Positions 55,952-64,000 of a stretch of DNA of 64,000 nucleotides are shown here, piece after piece. Position numbers and translations under genes: made by a program. Below the pieces are notes generated by a model. The model was not told where the DNA came from and did not search any database. It was given only the letters and a program-made list of their open reading frames with translations. Within the stretch, counting starts at the first letter, position 1. Each line of letters begins with the position of its first letter. Origin of the DNA: Bilophila sp964369665 (lineage in GTDB: Bacteria; Desulfobacterota; Desulfovibrionia; Desulfovibrionales; Desulfovibrionaceae); the NCBI GenBank assembly GCA_964369665.1, contig CAYJFS010000002.1, positions 124,001 to 188,000 of the forward strand. The letters are read 5' to 3'.

Positions 55952-56851
55952 TTAGTCAAGAATATAACGTAGTGGGTCTACATTCATACCATTAACTTTT
56001 ACTTCATAGTGAAGATGTGGTCCAGAGCTCCTTCCTGTACTACCTACATATCCTAGGTTTTGACCTCTACGTACATGCTCACCTGTTCTAACAGCCACAG
56101 CACTCATATGTGCAAAACGGGTAGTGATTCCAGAGCCATGTTGTATTACAACACTTTTCCCATAACCACCATCGCTACCTGAAAAGATAACACGTCCACT
56201 ACCTGGAGCTAAAATAGGTGTTCCAGTAGCAGCACTAATATCTAGTCCTTTATGATATTCGATACGACCAGTAAAAGGGGATGGTCGGCTACCAAAATGG
56301 GATGTAATAAAACCAGAAACAGGCCATATAGAAGGCATAGAGGCAAGAGTTTCTTTTTTTGTGCGTAGGGTTTGTAGTAGCTCTTGTTGGTGGACTTCTT
56401 CAAGCTTGACTTCTTCAGTAAGCTGTTTAAGAAAGTTGTTCATTTTTCGGATAATAAGTTCATGTCGATGTAATGGTAGGTAAGTGCGGGAGAACTCTTC
56501 TATTCTAGAGCCTCCAATAGATGATGATGTTAGATCTTTTTCAATATTAACGATCATCCTTAATTTTGAGTCAAGCTGTTGGACACGAGCAAGGTCTTCT
56601 TGAAGTAAGGTTATTTTACTTACAAGGCCCATAAGCTGAGAATGTTGATTTTCAATGGTTTTTTCAGATTCTACTAGTTGAACTTGGAGTCTATTTGTAT
56701 TTCTATATTCTTTCCAAAGCCAAAAATTACTTATAACTAATATAGTAATAGAGATAAGAACAAATGTACCAAGCCAACCTTTGAGATAAAAATTTTTACT
56801 GGTTCCATTTGTTTCTTTAAGGAATATTACATGATAATTAGAAAAAAACAT
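55952..56851 (-). CDS. Membrane-anchored M23-family metallopeptidase (LytM/EnvC-like)
   Basis: The 299-residue protein has an N-terminal membrane helix (about residues 24-45), a long coiled coil (residues 50-160, with LVESEKTIENQHSQLMGLVS), and a C-terminal M23 domain: FGSRPSPFTGRIEYHKGLDI (first zinc His), GGYGKSVVIQHGSG, and GPHLHYEVKVNGMNVDP (HxH). The catalytic residues are present, so it is probably an active endopeptidase cleaving peptidoglycan cross-links rather than an inactive activator. Family roles include cell separation and shape. It is a lone leftward gene next to a large empty region. Confidence 0.92.
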   Translation of the reverse strand: MFFSNYHVIFLKETNGTSKNFYLKGWLGTFVLISITILVISNFWLWKEYRNTNRLQVQLVESEKTIENQHSQLMGLVSKITLLQEDLARVQQLDSKLRMIVNIEKDLTSSSIGGSRIEEFSRTYLPLHRHELIIRKMNNFLKQLTEEVKLEEVHQQELLQTLRTKKETLASMPSIWPVSGFITSHFGSRPSPFTGRIEYHKGLDISAATGTPILAPGSGRVIFSGSDGGYGKSVVIQHGSGITTRFAHMSAVAVRTGEHVRRGQNLGYVGSTGRSSGPHLHYEVKVNGMNVDPLRYILD

Positions 56852-57411
56852 ATTATTGAACTCTCAAGATGGAACATTTGTTAAAGTTTACTTTTTATAT
56901 TTGTAATAATTGAAACAGTAAGATAATAATTTATTTTGTGTTTATTAATGTATTATAGCAGTTACTTTGTTTATGATTAAATAAATTATTAATGCAATAT
57001 ACTTTTTAGATTATCCATACTTATTTATTTATGTCAACCATATTTCAGTCTTATTTGGTATAAAAATATATTTTTCTATAGAAGAGAAAAGTATATTATT
57101 TTTATAGAAATTTAGTGATTATTTAGTTATATTTATCTTGATATATAGTTTTTATACTTTTTATATTAATTATATATTTATTTATATATGTATTTTTTAT
57201 AAAAGGTATAAGTTTTATTGTTAGGCAATATTCTTTAATTTTGAATATAGATATATGAACACAGCTAAGAAGTGTTATGTTTTTTAGCAAATTATCAAAG
57301 TTAAGAGTATTTTTTTTTATATAAAGTTATTTATAGTATGTATGGTTATTTTTTTGATCATAAGGAGATACTCCATATGGCTGTGAACTGGACCTGTGGA
57401 GGATATTTATT
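56852..57411. other. Gene-free AT-rich stretch with short leader frame before purD
   Basis: 560 bases between the divergent M23 and purD genes with no gene of normal size. Near the right end an AAGGAG (about nine bases before ATG 57377) opens a 17-codon frame that overlaps the purD start (see findings). GGAGG before the purD ATG is separate. Otherwise only AT-rich sequence. Confidence 0.5.
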
Positions 57412-58692
57412 ATGCAGATTCTTATTATAGGCTCAGGTAGTCGTGAACATGCACTTGCATGGAAGCTTAAGCAAGATGTAAACGTTACCAAAGTTTTTGT
57501 TGCACCTGGTAATGGAGGTACAGCTTTAGAGGCAACCAATATTCCTATAGAAGAAAGTAATATTGAAGAACTAGTTCTTTTTGCTAAAGAGCATAGTATA
57601 GATTTAGTTATTCCAGGTCCTGAATTACCTCTTACTCTTGGTATTTCAGATGCTATGCAAGCAGAAGGTATAGCATGTTTTGGTCCATCAAAGTGGTGTG
57701 CTCAACTTGAAGGCAGTAAGGCTTTTGCAAAGGATATAATGAAGAGAGCTGGTATACCTACAGCAGCACATAGCGTTTTTTCTGATATTGAGGATGCAAA
57801 GAGATTTGTTAAAAAAATAGGTGTGCCTCTTGTAGTAAAAGCAGATGGTCTTGCTGCTGGTAAAGGAGTTTTTATTGCTAATACAGAAGAAGAAGCCTTT
57901 TTTGCTCTTGAGTCAATTATGGACCAAAAAGTTTTTGGACAAGCTGGGACATCTGTCATTATAGAGGAATTTTTAATAGGTGAAGAAGTTTCTTTAATGG
58001 CTTTTTGCTCTGGAGAGGAAGTGTTACCATTGCCATCATCACAAGATCATAAAGCAGCTTTTGATGATGATAAAGGGCCAAATACTGGAGGAATGGGTGC
58101 ATATAGCCCTGCCCCACTTATACCAGATGACAAAGTACATGATATGGCCCATAAAATTATTCGTCCTATCTTAGTGGAATTGGCTAAACAAAATCATCCA
58201 TATGTAGGGATTCTTTATGCAGGACTAATGATTACTGAAGATGGACCTAAGGTCCTTGAATATAATGTTAGGTTTGGAGATCCTGAGTGTCAGATATTAT
58301 TAGTACGTTTAGAAAATAGTATTATTCCTATAATTCAGGCATGCTTAGAAGGTACACTTAATAATACAACACTGCAGGTTCGTTCAGAAAGCTCTTTAGG
58401 TGTTGTTGTTGTTGCAGAAGGATATCCTTATATTTATACTAAAGGTATGCTTATAAATGGTATGAATCAAGTAGAGGCCTTACCACGTGTGAAGATTTTT
58501 CAAGCTGGGACAAAACTTGAAAAAGATAAGATATATGCGATTGGTGGCCGTATACTATGTATTACTGCATATGAGGAAAATCTTAATATGGCTCAAAACA
58601 AAGTGTATTTAGCTTTGAAAGATATTCATATAGAGAAAAGTCGTTATCGTAGAGATATTGGTAATAAAGGTTTAAAAAGGTTATATAAATGA
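57412..58692 (+). CDS. purD: Phosphoribosylamine-glycine ligase
   Basis: The 426-residue ATP-grasp enzyme has ILIIGSGSREHALAWKLKQD at the start, KADGLAAGKGVFIANTEEEA (ATP-grasp), GPNTGGMGAYSPAPL and LEYNVRFGDPECQILLVRL. It makes glycinamide ribotide in purine synthesis. GGAGG lies ten bases before the ATG. Its last four bases overlap the start of purE (ATGA), so the pair is translationally coupled. A short overlapping leader frame precedes it. Confidence 0.96.
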   Translation: MQILIIGSGSREHALAWKLKQDVNVTKVFVAPGNGGTALEATNIPIEESNIEELVLFAKEHSIDLVIPGPELPLTLGISDAMQAEGIACFGPSKWCAQLEGSKAFAKDIMKRAGIPTAAHSVFSDIEDAKRFVKKIGVPLVVKADGLAAGKGVFIANTEEEAFFALESIMDQKVFGQAGTSVIIEEFLIGEEVSLMAFCSGEEVLPLPSSQDHKAAFDDDKGPNTGGMGAYSPAPLIPDDKVHDMAHKIIRPILVELAKQNHPYVGILYAGLMITEDGPKVLEYNVRFGDPECQILLVRLENSIIPIIQACLEGTLNNTTLQVRSESSLGVVVVAEGYPYIYTKGMLINGMNQVEALPRVKIFQAGTKLEKDKIYAIGGRILCITAYEENLNMAQNKVYLALKDIHIEKSRYRRDIGNKGLKRLYK

Positions 58693-59186
58693 GAAAGATA
58701 AAAGTAGCTATCTTTATAGGTTCTGCTTCTGATGAAGGTGTTGTAAGTCCTTGTACAGAAATTTTGAAAGATTTAGGAATACCTTATATCTTTACAGTTT
58801 CTTCTGCACATCGGACACCAGAAAGAACTTTAGAGCTTATAGGGACTTTTGAAAATAGTGGGTGTGAGGTTTTTATTTGTGCTGCAGGTATGGCTGCACA
58901 TTTAGCAGGTGCTGTTGCAGCAAGAACGCTTAAGCCGGTTATAGGTATTCCTATAACCGCTTCTTCATTAGGAGGGATGGATTCATTACTTGCCACAGTC
59001 CAAATGCCTCCAGGGTATCCGGTAGCTACTGTTGCTTTAGATTCTGCAGGTTCAAGGAATGCAGCATGGTTGGCTGCACAGATATTAGCATTACATGATG
59101 ATGCTCTTAAAGAGCGTTTGTGTATTTCACGGAAGAATTTTAAAGATCAGGTTATATCTACAGCTAAAGTTATAGAGAACAAGTAA
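58689..59186 (+). CDS. purE: N5-carboxyaminoimidazole ribonucleotide mutase
   Basis: The 165-residue protein has VAIFIGSASDEGVVSP and TVSSAHRTPERTLELIGTF, with CAAGMAAHLAGAVAARTLKP and GIPITASSLGGMDSLLATVQ as the core, the class I PurE layout. It rearranges N5-CAIR to CAIR in purine synthesis; class I needs PurK, which is not in the window. AAGG or coupling serves translation, since its ATG overlaps the purD stop. lepB follows 74 bases later. Confidence 0.93.
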   Translation: MRKIKVAIFIGSASDEGVVSPCTEILKDLGIPYIFTVSSAHRTPERTLELIGTFENSGCEVFICAAGMAAHLAGAVAARTLKPVIGIPITASSLGGMDSLLATVQMPPGYPVATVALDSAGSRNAAWLAAQILALHDDALKERLCISRKNFKDQVISTAKVIENK

Positions 59187-59260
59187 ATGTATATTTAGAA
59201 TATTATTATATAGAGAGACACTAAGTATAATAGCAGTTTTTTAGAAAGGGATTTTTTTAC

Positions 59261-59881
59261 ATGAGCATAGTACAGAAAGTTCAAAAATTACGAAAGACCG
59301 TTGTTGGAGAGTATATAGAGGCAATTTTTTGGGCAGGTTGTATGGCACTGCTTATTACGACCTTTATTATACAGGCTTTTAAAATTCCTTCAGGCTCTAT
59401 GTTAGAAACATTACAAATAGGTGATCATTTATTAGTAAATAAGTTTTTATATGGACTTAAGGACCCTTTTTCTGATGCTTATTTGATTCAAGGTGTCCAT
59501 CCTAAAGTTGGTGATATTATTGTTTTTCGATATCCTAAAGATCCTAGTATTGACTATATTAAAAGAGTTGTTGGGGTACCTGGTGATATTCTTGAGATGA
59601 AAGATAAGCAGTTGTATCGTAATGGTATACAAATTAATGAGCCATATACACAACACTCACAGCCAATGGTTATGATACCTATTCGTGATAACTGGGGACC
59701 TTTAAGTATTCCAGATGGGAAGTATTTTGTAATGGGTGACAATAGAGATGATTCTCTTGATTCACGCTTTTGGGGGTTTGTAGATCATAAGAACATTCGA
59801 GGAAAAGCTTGGATTATTTACTGGTCTTCTCAAGGATTAAAAGATATTCGTTTAGATAGAATTGGGAAGACAATTGATTGA
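59261..59881 (+). CDS. lepB: Signal peptidase I
   Basis: The 206-residue protein has one clear N-terminal membrane helix (about residues 20-40), the Ser motif KIPSGSMLETL (catalytic Ser near 46), the Lys motif YIKRVVGVPGD (near 101), and GDNRDDSLDSRFWGFV. It cleaves signal peptides of Sec and Tat exported proteins in this cell. Length and motifs are typical of shorter type I peptidases. It follows purE with AGAAAGG before the ATG; the link is probably only position. Confidence 0.95.
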   Translation: MSIVQKVQKLRKTVVGEYIEAIFWAGCMALLITTFIIQAFKIPSGSMLETLQIGDHLLVNKFLYGLKDPFSDAYLIQGVHPKVGDIIVFRYPKDPSIDYIKRVVGVPGDILEMKDKQLYRNGIQINEPYTQHSQPMVMIPIRDNWGPLSIPDGKYFVMGDNRDDSLDSRFWGFVDHKNIRGKAWIIYWSSQGLKDIRLDRIGKTID

Positions 59882-59908
59882 TGTATAATAAATCTTTTAT
59901 TAAGTATT

Positions 59909-60244
59909 TTATGTAAGATGTAGAGTTATAATACCACTAATAAGAATAATAATACCCATCCATGCAGAAGAGTTAAGTCTTTGTCCAAGAAGAAGCCATC
60001 CTCCAAGGGAAGTTCCAAGAATACCGAATCCTCCCCACATAGCATATGCAACAGATAAATCTATACCAAGAGTGGCATAAGCTAATACAGAAAATGCTAG
60101 TCCAACACAGATAAGCGAAAAAATTCCATAGGATATTTTTTTGAATCCTTGAGAACGTGCAAGCATTAAGTTGGCTATAATGTCAAGAGCTGCTGCTAAA
60201 ACAATAGCAATAAAATATATATTAAAAAAACTAGAAATATCCAT
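59909..60244 (-). CDS. mdtI: Small multidrug resistance transporter, MdtI-like
   Basis: A 111-residue four-helix SMR protein, very close to E. coli MdtI in the segment GIDLSVAYAMWGGFGILGTS and following GQRLNSSAWMGIIIL. MdtI and MdtJ together form a spermidine exporter in E. coli. The SMR active-site glutamate of helix 1 is not obvious here; D (AALDIIANL) stands near it. It lies seven bases after mdtJ on the same strand. Confidence 0.8.
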   Translation of the reverse strand: MDISSFFNIYFIAIVLAAALDIIANLMLARSQGFKKISYGIFSLICVGLAFSVLAYATLGIDLSVAYAMWGGFGILGTSLGGWLLLGQRLNSSAWMGIIILISGIITLHLT

Positions 60245-60250
60245 ACATTA

Positions 60251-60616
60251 TTATGGGTTGTTAATTACTTCTGATGTTCCATGATGAATAAGTATAGCCC
60301 CAATAAATACAGCAAGTAAAGCAAACAGTCTAAGGATAGACATTTCTTCTCCAATGACAATAACACTTATTAAGGTAATGAGTATAAGTCCAAGACCTTC
60401 CCAAAAAGCATAGGCAACGCCAATAGGTAACCCTGTAGCTGCTAGAGATAGCATATAATAGGAAAATCCAATACATATAAGCATAAGTATGTGACCTGTT
60501 GTTTGTCCAAGAATCCAATCACCTGGCTGAGAAATTTTCATAATAGAAGTGCCTATAACCTCAAGTAGAATAGCTCCAAATAGGAATATCCAGTGTTTTG
60601 AGTGATTCATAATCAT
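60251..60616 (-). CDS. mdtJ: Small multidrug resistance transporter, MdtJ-like
   Basis: A 121-residue four-helix SMR protein with ILLEVIGTSIMKIS (Glu in helix 1) and LPIGVAYAFWEGLGLILITL, close to the corresponding part of MdtJ (GVAYALWEGIGILFITL). The pair order J then I equals the E. coli mdtJI arrangement, so spermidine export is the best guess; other paired SMR (EbrAB, YkkCD) types cannot be excluded. Start ATG 60616 or the in-frame ATG at 60610. Confidence 0.8.
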   Translation of the reverse strand: MIMNHSKHWIFLFGAILLEVIGTSIMKISQPGDWILGQTTGHILMLICIGFSYYMLSLAATGLPIGVAYAFWEGLGLILITLISVIVIGEEMSILRLFALLAVFIGAILIHHGTSEVINNP

Positions 60617-60703
60617 GCTTTAGTATAGTTTAGTTTGTTGTTAATTTAATACTTACTAATGGTAACTTTTCATCTACTTTTAGTCTAGGGGTAGTCTATA
60701 GCA

Positions 60704-62689
60704 TTATTTATTATTGTAGAGCATATATTTAGCTGTATTAAAGAAGTCTGTAGCTGCTTCACGCATATTTTGTGCACGCTTTGTATCTGTTTCAAGTAAG
60801 TTTATAAGTTCTTTACTATTAAGATCATAAAGTCCTTCAGAACCTTCTTTTATATAGCAGTAATTATCTTGTATAAGCCTTATGAATGCTTCTGTACTTC
60901 CGGTAATAAATTGTTTTGTGTTTGTTTGATGGATAGGATTGAATAGATCTCTACCTAAAGTTTGGTTTCGATATGAAATTCCTGCTAATGATGCAAGCGT
61001 TGGGAAAAGATCAGGTTGTCCACAAGGATATGGATATATCCCTGGGTTTATCCTTCCTGGTGCATAAAGTAGTAATGGAATATGGCTATCTTGAAGTTTG
61101 CATGCTAGGTATCCAGGTGTCATATTTTTTGAAGGATCACTAAGACCATGATCACCTAAGATTGCAAAAACTGTATTTTTAAACCAGGGTTGTGTTTTTG
61201 CTAAAAGAAAAAATACACCTAATGCATGATCAGCAAAATGCATGGCATTATATTCGCGGCTATCTGTATAGCCATAGTTTTTTAGTGTTTCAGTTGATGG
61301 TTCTACAGGAATATAGTTAGCATTATCTTTAGGGATAGTATATGGTCTGTGGAAGCTTGTTGTTTGAATAACTGCAATAAATGGTTGATGTGTTTTGTTA
61401 AAAAGTTCTATAGACTCTTGAAATAGTGCAAGGTCAGATATACCCCAAACATTTATATTAGGTGCTTTCCAATAGCCTTCTTCAATAAGTTGGAGGTCTT
61501 CAATATTATGTTTTAATAAACCACGTATATTTGCCCAACTAGCACTACCACCAATAAGATAATATTTTTCATAGTTTTTAAAGTCGTTCATAATGAGGTG
61601 TTGGTGGATAAGTTTTTGGTTTCTAGAGCTTGTCCCACCACCTCTGTTGACATCAGGTATACCTGTCATAGTTGTAAAAATAGCTCTGGCAGTTGTTCTT
61701 GATGGTGCAAAAAAAAGAGGGAAAACTAAGGCATCTTTTGCCAGCATTTTAAGGTTAGGTGTAGGGTTGTCTTTTCCTGGAGCTAGAGATGTTCTTGGCC
61801 ATGTAAGAGACTCCATTATAATAATAACAATATTTATAGGAACATCTTTTTCTTTAATAGAGGATTCATGCATTCTAAGAAAAGACAATGTTTCTTTATT
61901 AGGTTGTGGGACATGAAGCCATTGAGCCATGCGTTGATAACTATTACGTGTAGCTTTAATATCTGGTGGAGTATTAAAAGTCATACGATATGTATCAAAG
62001 AGATTTTGGATTGGATTTAGGGCAAGTGTTACAAGATCACTATTAACGCTAAAATAGGCATTACTCCAGCGAAGAGGAAATAGGTTTGATTGTATTTGAC
62101 CATAGCCAAATATAAATAGAGTAAGTATAGCAAGTAGTGTCCAAATGATACGAGGAGTAGGTTTTATATATGATGTATGTTGTTGATGATTATAGAGGAT
62201 AGTTTGTATAGATTTAAGATAAAAAGTAAGGATAACAAGTGCTATAGGTATCAGTAAATAGAGAGGATAGCTTTCTATAACCATGTTTGTTGAAGTAAGA
62301 GGATCTTTAAAAAAATCAAAAAGAGTAGCATCTATACGATGCCTTGTATAAAAAAAATAGCCAAAATCAGTAATATATAAAAATAGTATGGTACTGAAAA
62401 TGAAACTATAGAAAAGTATAACCCATGTTTTTATTTTTTGGATAGTATTATCTATATGTGGTATAGCAAGAAGTGTACATAGAGGTAGAGACATGAATAC
62501 AGCAATACGCATGTCAAATTTACTACCTATATAAAGGGCATATAAGATATCTTTTTTGGGTAAACCTGAAATGTCCTTCCATAATAATGTCAACATAAGT
62601 ATTCTTGCAGTAAACAGAATAAACCAGTTTAGTAGTAAACATTTAGTACTTGTTATAATGAATTTAGGGATTTTTATTGGTATATACAT
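60704..62689 (-). CDS. LTA synthase/phosphoglycerol transferase-like sulfatase-fold protein
   Basis: The 661-residue protein has five membrane helices in the first 230 residues, then an alkaline phosphatase-like sulfatase domain: NIVIIIMESLTWPRTSLAPG (metal-site Glu), FAPSRTTARAIFTTMTGIPD with the nucleophile Thr (SRT), and AILGDHGLSDPSKNMT (GDHG). Such proteins include lipoteichoic acid synthase, OpgB and EptA/phosphoethanolamine transferase relatives; in a Gram-negative cell a phosphoglycerol or phosphoethanolamine transfer to an envelope glycan is likeliest. The acceptor is unknown. murJ lies 44 bases upstream on the same strand. Confidence 0.82.
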   Translation of the reverse strand: MYIPIKIPKFIITSTKCLLLNWFILFTARILMLTLLWKDISGLPKKDILYALYIGSKFDMRIAVFMSLPLCTLLAIPHIDNTIQKIKTWVILFYSFIFSTILFLYITDFGYFFYTRHRIDATLFDFFKDPLTSTNMVIESYPLYLLIPIALVILTFYLKSIQTILYNHQQHTSYIKPTPRIIWTLLAILTLFIFGYGQIQSNLFPLRWSNAYFSVNSDLVTLALNPIQNLFDTYRMTFNTPPDIKATRNSYQRMAQWLHVPQPNKETLSFLRMHESSIKEKDVPINIVIIIMESLTWPRTSLAPGKDNPTPNLKMLAKDALVFPLFFAPSRTTARAIFTTMTGIPDVNRGGGTSSRNQKLIHQHLIMNDFKNYEKYYLIGGSASWANIRGLLKHNIEDLQLIEEGYWKAPNINVWGISDLALFQESIELFNKTHQPFIAVIQTTSFHRPYTIPKDNANYIPVEPSTETLKNYGYTDSREYNAMHFADHALGVFFLLAKTQPWFKNTVFAILGDHGLSDPSKNMTPGYLACKLQDSHIPLLLYAPGRINPGIYPYPCGQPDLFPTLASLAGISYRNQTLGRDLFNPIHQTNTKQFITGSTEAFIRLIQDNYCYIKEGSEGLYDLNSKELINLLETDTKRAQNMREAATDFFNTAKYMLYNNK

Positions 62690-62733
62690 AGTTATTATTT
62701 TAAATAATTAATTATTATAGTCTTTGGATTCTA

Positions 62734-64000
62734 TTAGTTTTTTAAGTGAAAGGAAAAGAGTTCTTTAAGCTGTTGTTTATCAGCAAACCACAATAGTGCT
62801 CCATAAATACTAATACTCATTGGAATAGTAATAAGTAAAGTAAGTAAAGGTATGTTGATTGGCAGTAATTTAATTAAGCTATAACTGATAATAAACATAC
62901 AGATTGTAGCAATACCTTGAACAATACAATTTTTAACAGGGAATGTTATAGGTATATTTTTTGATAAATTTTTCCAAAGTAAGATACAATATACCCACAA
63001 ACCAAGTGATACACCTAAGGGTGGTCCAATTTCTCCTAATAGATATATAAAAATAAGTCCAGAGATAATACTTACTGTAAGAGCAATGAGTGCAGAGAAA
63101 AAAGGCTTTTTATGTTGGTTGAAAGCATAGTTACCTGCAATAAGGATACGTGCTAATGCTGTAGCTGGTAAGCCTGGAGCATAAATAAATAAAGCAAGCG
63201 CAGTCATTTGGGTTGCTTCAGGAGTGAAAGAACCATGGTAGAAAATTGTTTGTATTAATGGTGTAGCAATGAGCATAAGTCCTGCTGTTGCAGGTAAATA
63301 TATACAACAGCAAAAGGAGATTTGTTGAGTAATTTCTTCTGAAACTAATGAGAAATTTTGGTTATGATGTAAGGTAATAAGTTTTGGAAGCAGAGTAAGA
63401 CCAAGAGCACTACTAAAGATACCAATAGGAAGCTCTATAATACGTTCTGCATAAAATAGGGCTGAAACATAGCCTGTAGGCATGAAAGATGTAAGTGTAG
63501 ATGCAAATATAAAGGCTAGTTGTGGTATAGATAGAGTGAAAATATCTATAGGTACATGAGATAAGAGTCTTTTTATTTTAATTGTGTGTTGTGAAAAAGA
63601 AGGTTCATTTTTTTTGAGTTTTGAGACAATTGGTACCTGTATACTCCATTGTAAAATTCCACTAAAAAGGATGCTATAAGCAAGTATTATATTTATAGTT
63701 GTTGGGGAATATCCAATGGATATATATGCTCCAATTAATACAGTACAGTTGAAAATGATTGGTGAGAGAGCAGGAAATAGAAAGTATTTTTTTGTATAGA
63801 GTATGGCAATATTCCCTCCTGTTAGTATAGCAAAAATACTATATGGTAAGCAAATGCGAAAGAGTTCTAGCGTATTGCTTGACAAGAAATGTTTATTATA
63901 AAAACCAGGTGCTAGTATAGCTAATGTTAATTGTGGTATAAAAATGAAAGGTATACTAAGTAATAATATACTTATTGTGATAAGATATGTTATATATAGT
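62734..64000 (-). CDS. murJ: Lipid II flippase MurJ (partial, runs off window)
   Basis: The frame stays open to the right window edge, so the N-terminal part is cut off by the window, not by a mutation. The visible residues include PQLTLAILAPGF (MurJ family motif), PYSIFAILTGGNIAILY, ALFYAERIIELPIGIFSSAL and IFIPQLTLAI. The protein has at least ten helices here; a full MurJ has about 14 and 500 residues. MurJ flips lipid II across the inner membrane for peptidoglycan synthesis. The internal TTG at 63885 is not the start. It neighbours the LTA-synthase-like gene on the same strand. Confidence 0.92.
   Translation of the reverse strand, partial: LYITYLITISILLLSIPFIFIPQLTLAILAPGFYNKHFLSSNTLELFRICLPYSIFAILTGGNIAILYTKKYFLFPALSPIIFNCTVLIGAYISIGYSPTTINIILAYSILFSGILQWSIQVPIVSKLKKNEPSFSQHTIKIKRLLSHVPIDIFTLSIPQLAFIFASTLTSFMPTGYVSALFYAERIIELPIGIFSSALGLTLLPKLITLHHNQNFSLVSEEITQQISFCCCIYLPATAGLMLIATPLIQTIFYHGSFTPEATQMTALALFIYAPGLPATALARILIAGNYAFNQHKKPFFSALIALTVSIISGLIFIYLLGEIGPPLGVSLGLWVYCILLWKNLSKNIPITFPVKNCIVQGIATICMFIISYSLIKLLPINIPLLTLLITIPMSISIYGALLWFADKQQLKELFSFHLKN

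Noticed and set aside
63883..63885. TTG as start of murJ
   Set aside because: The same frame remains open through the window edge and upstream residues (PQLTLAILAPGF) match MurJ, so it is internal.

Overview
The window is a compact, AT-rich bacterial chromosome segment with long gene-free AT-rich gaps and no insertion sequence, prophage or CRISPR array. Gene content (DsrMKJOP sulfite-reduction membrane complex, DsrC, siroheme-decarboxylase-type heme genes, SelB, HypD, polar-type flagellin) points to the Desulfovibrionaceae. The low GC, sparse gaps and one decayed gene fit a host-restricted member; Lawsonia intracellularis or a close relative is the best guess (inference, not proven by the sequence).

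Layout. 0.8-4.8 kb: sfsA, then a leftward operon of an MBL-fold hydrolase, a 66-aa protein, lptF and lptG. 4.9-10.3 kb: tRNA-Arg(CCG), a Ric/YtfE di-iron repair protein, selB, gatA, gatC. 10.4-13.5 kb: flagellin with a sigma-28 promoter, an orphan TTT-type binding protein, and a small protein with a sigma-54 promoter. 13.6-21 kb: uspA, tsaC, rlmH, an lnt remnant, prfB with its programmed frameshift, a MinD/FlhG-type ATPase, an HU/IHF protein, dapF, dapA and tatD. 21-24 kb: a 212-aa protein with a sigma-54-like promoter, ybeY, dsrC, and a VWA-OmpA protein. 24-34.6 kb: rpoC and rpoB without the usual rplKAJL neighbours, then hemL and a siroheme decarboxylase subunit. 34.9-41.6 kb: hypD, then the dsrMKJOP operon headed by an RsbRD_N-type gene. 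41.8-47 kb: infA, lgt, cmk, a TauE/SafE permease and dnaK. 47.2-47.4 kb: a GC-richer structured RNA candidate. 47.8-64 kb: aspA, an M99 + M15 peptidoglycan peptidase pair, ilvE, dnaX, recR, a coiled-coil protein, an M23 peptidase, purD-purE, lepB, an MdtJI-like pair, an LTA-synthase-like sulfatase, and murJ running off the window edge.

How it fits together. DsrC and DsrMKJOP are the electron-transfer half of dissimilatory sulfite reduction; DsrAB is not here. Siroheme serves both that pathway and the alternative heme route represented by the AhbA/B-type protein next to hemL. Envelope genes are numerous: lptFG, lgt, M99, M15, M23, LTA-synthase-like and murJ. Intact lgt with a decayed lnt-like remnant suggests altered lipoprotein maturation. 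The most noteworthy observations are that lnt remnant, a slippery ten-A tract in dnaX with stops in both shifted frames, the unclassified structured RNA near 47.3 kb, sigma-54 promoters on two unknown proteins, and an inverted repeat upstream of the dsr operon. I found no clear novel multi-gene system.
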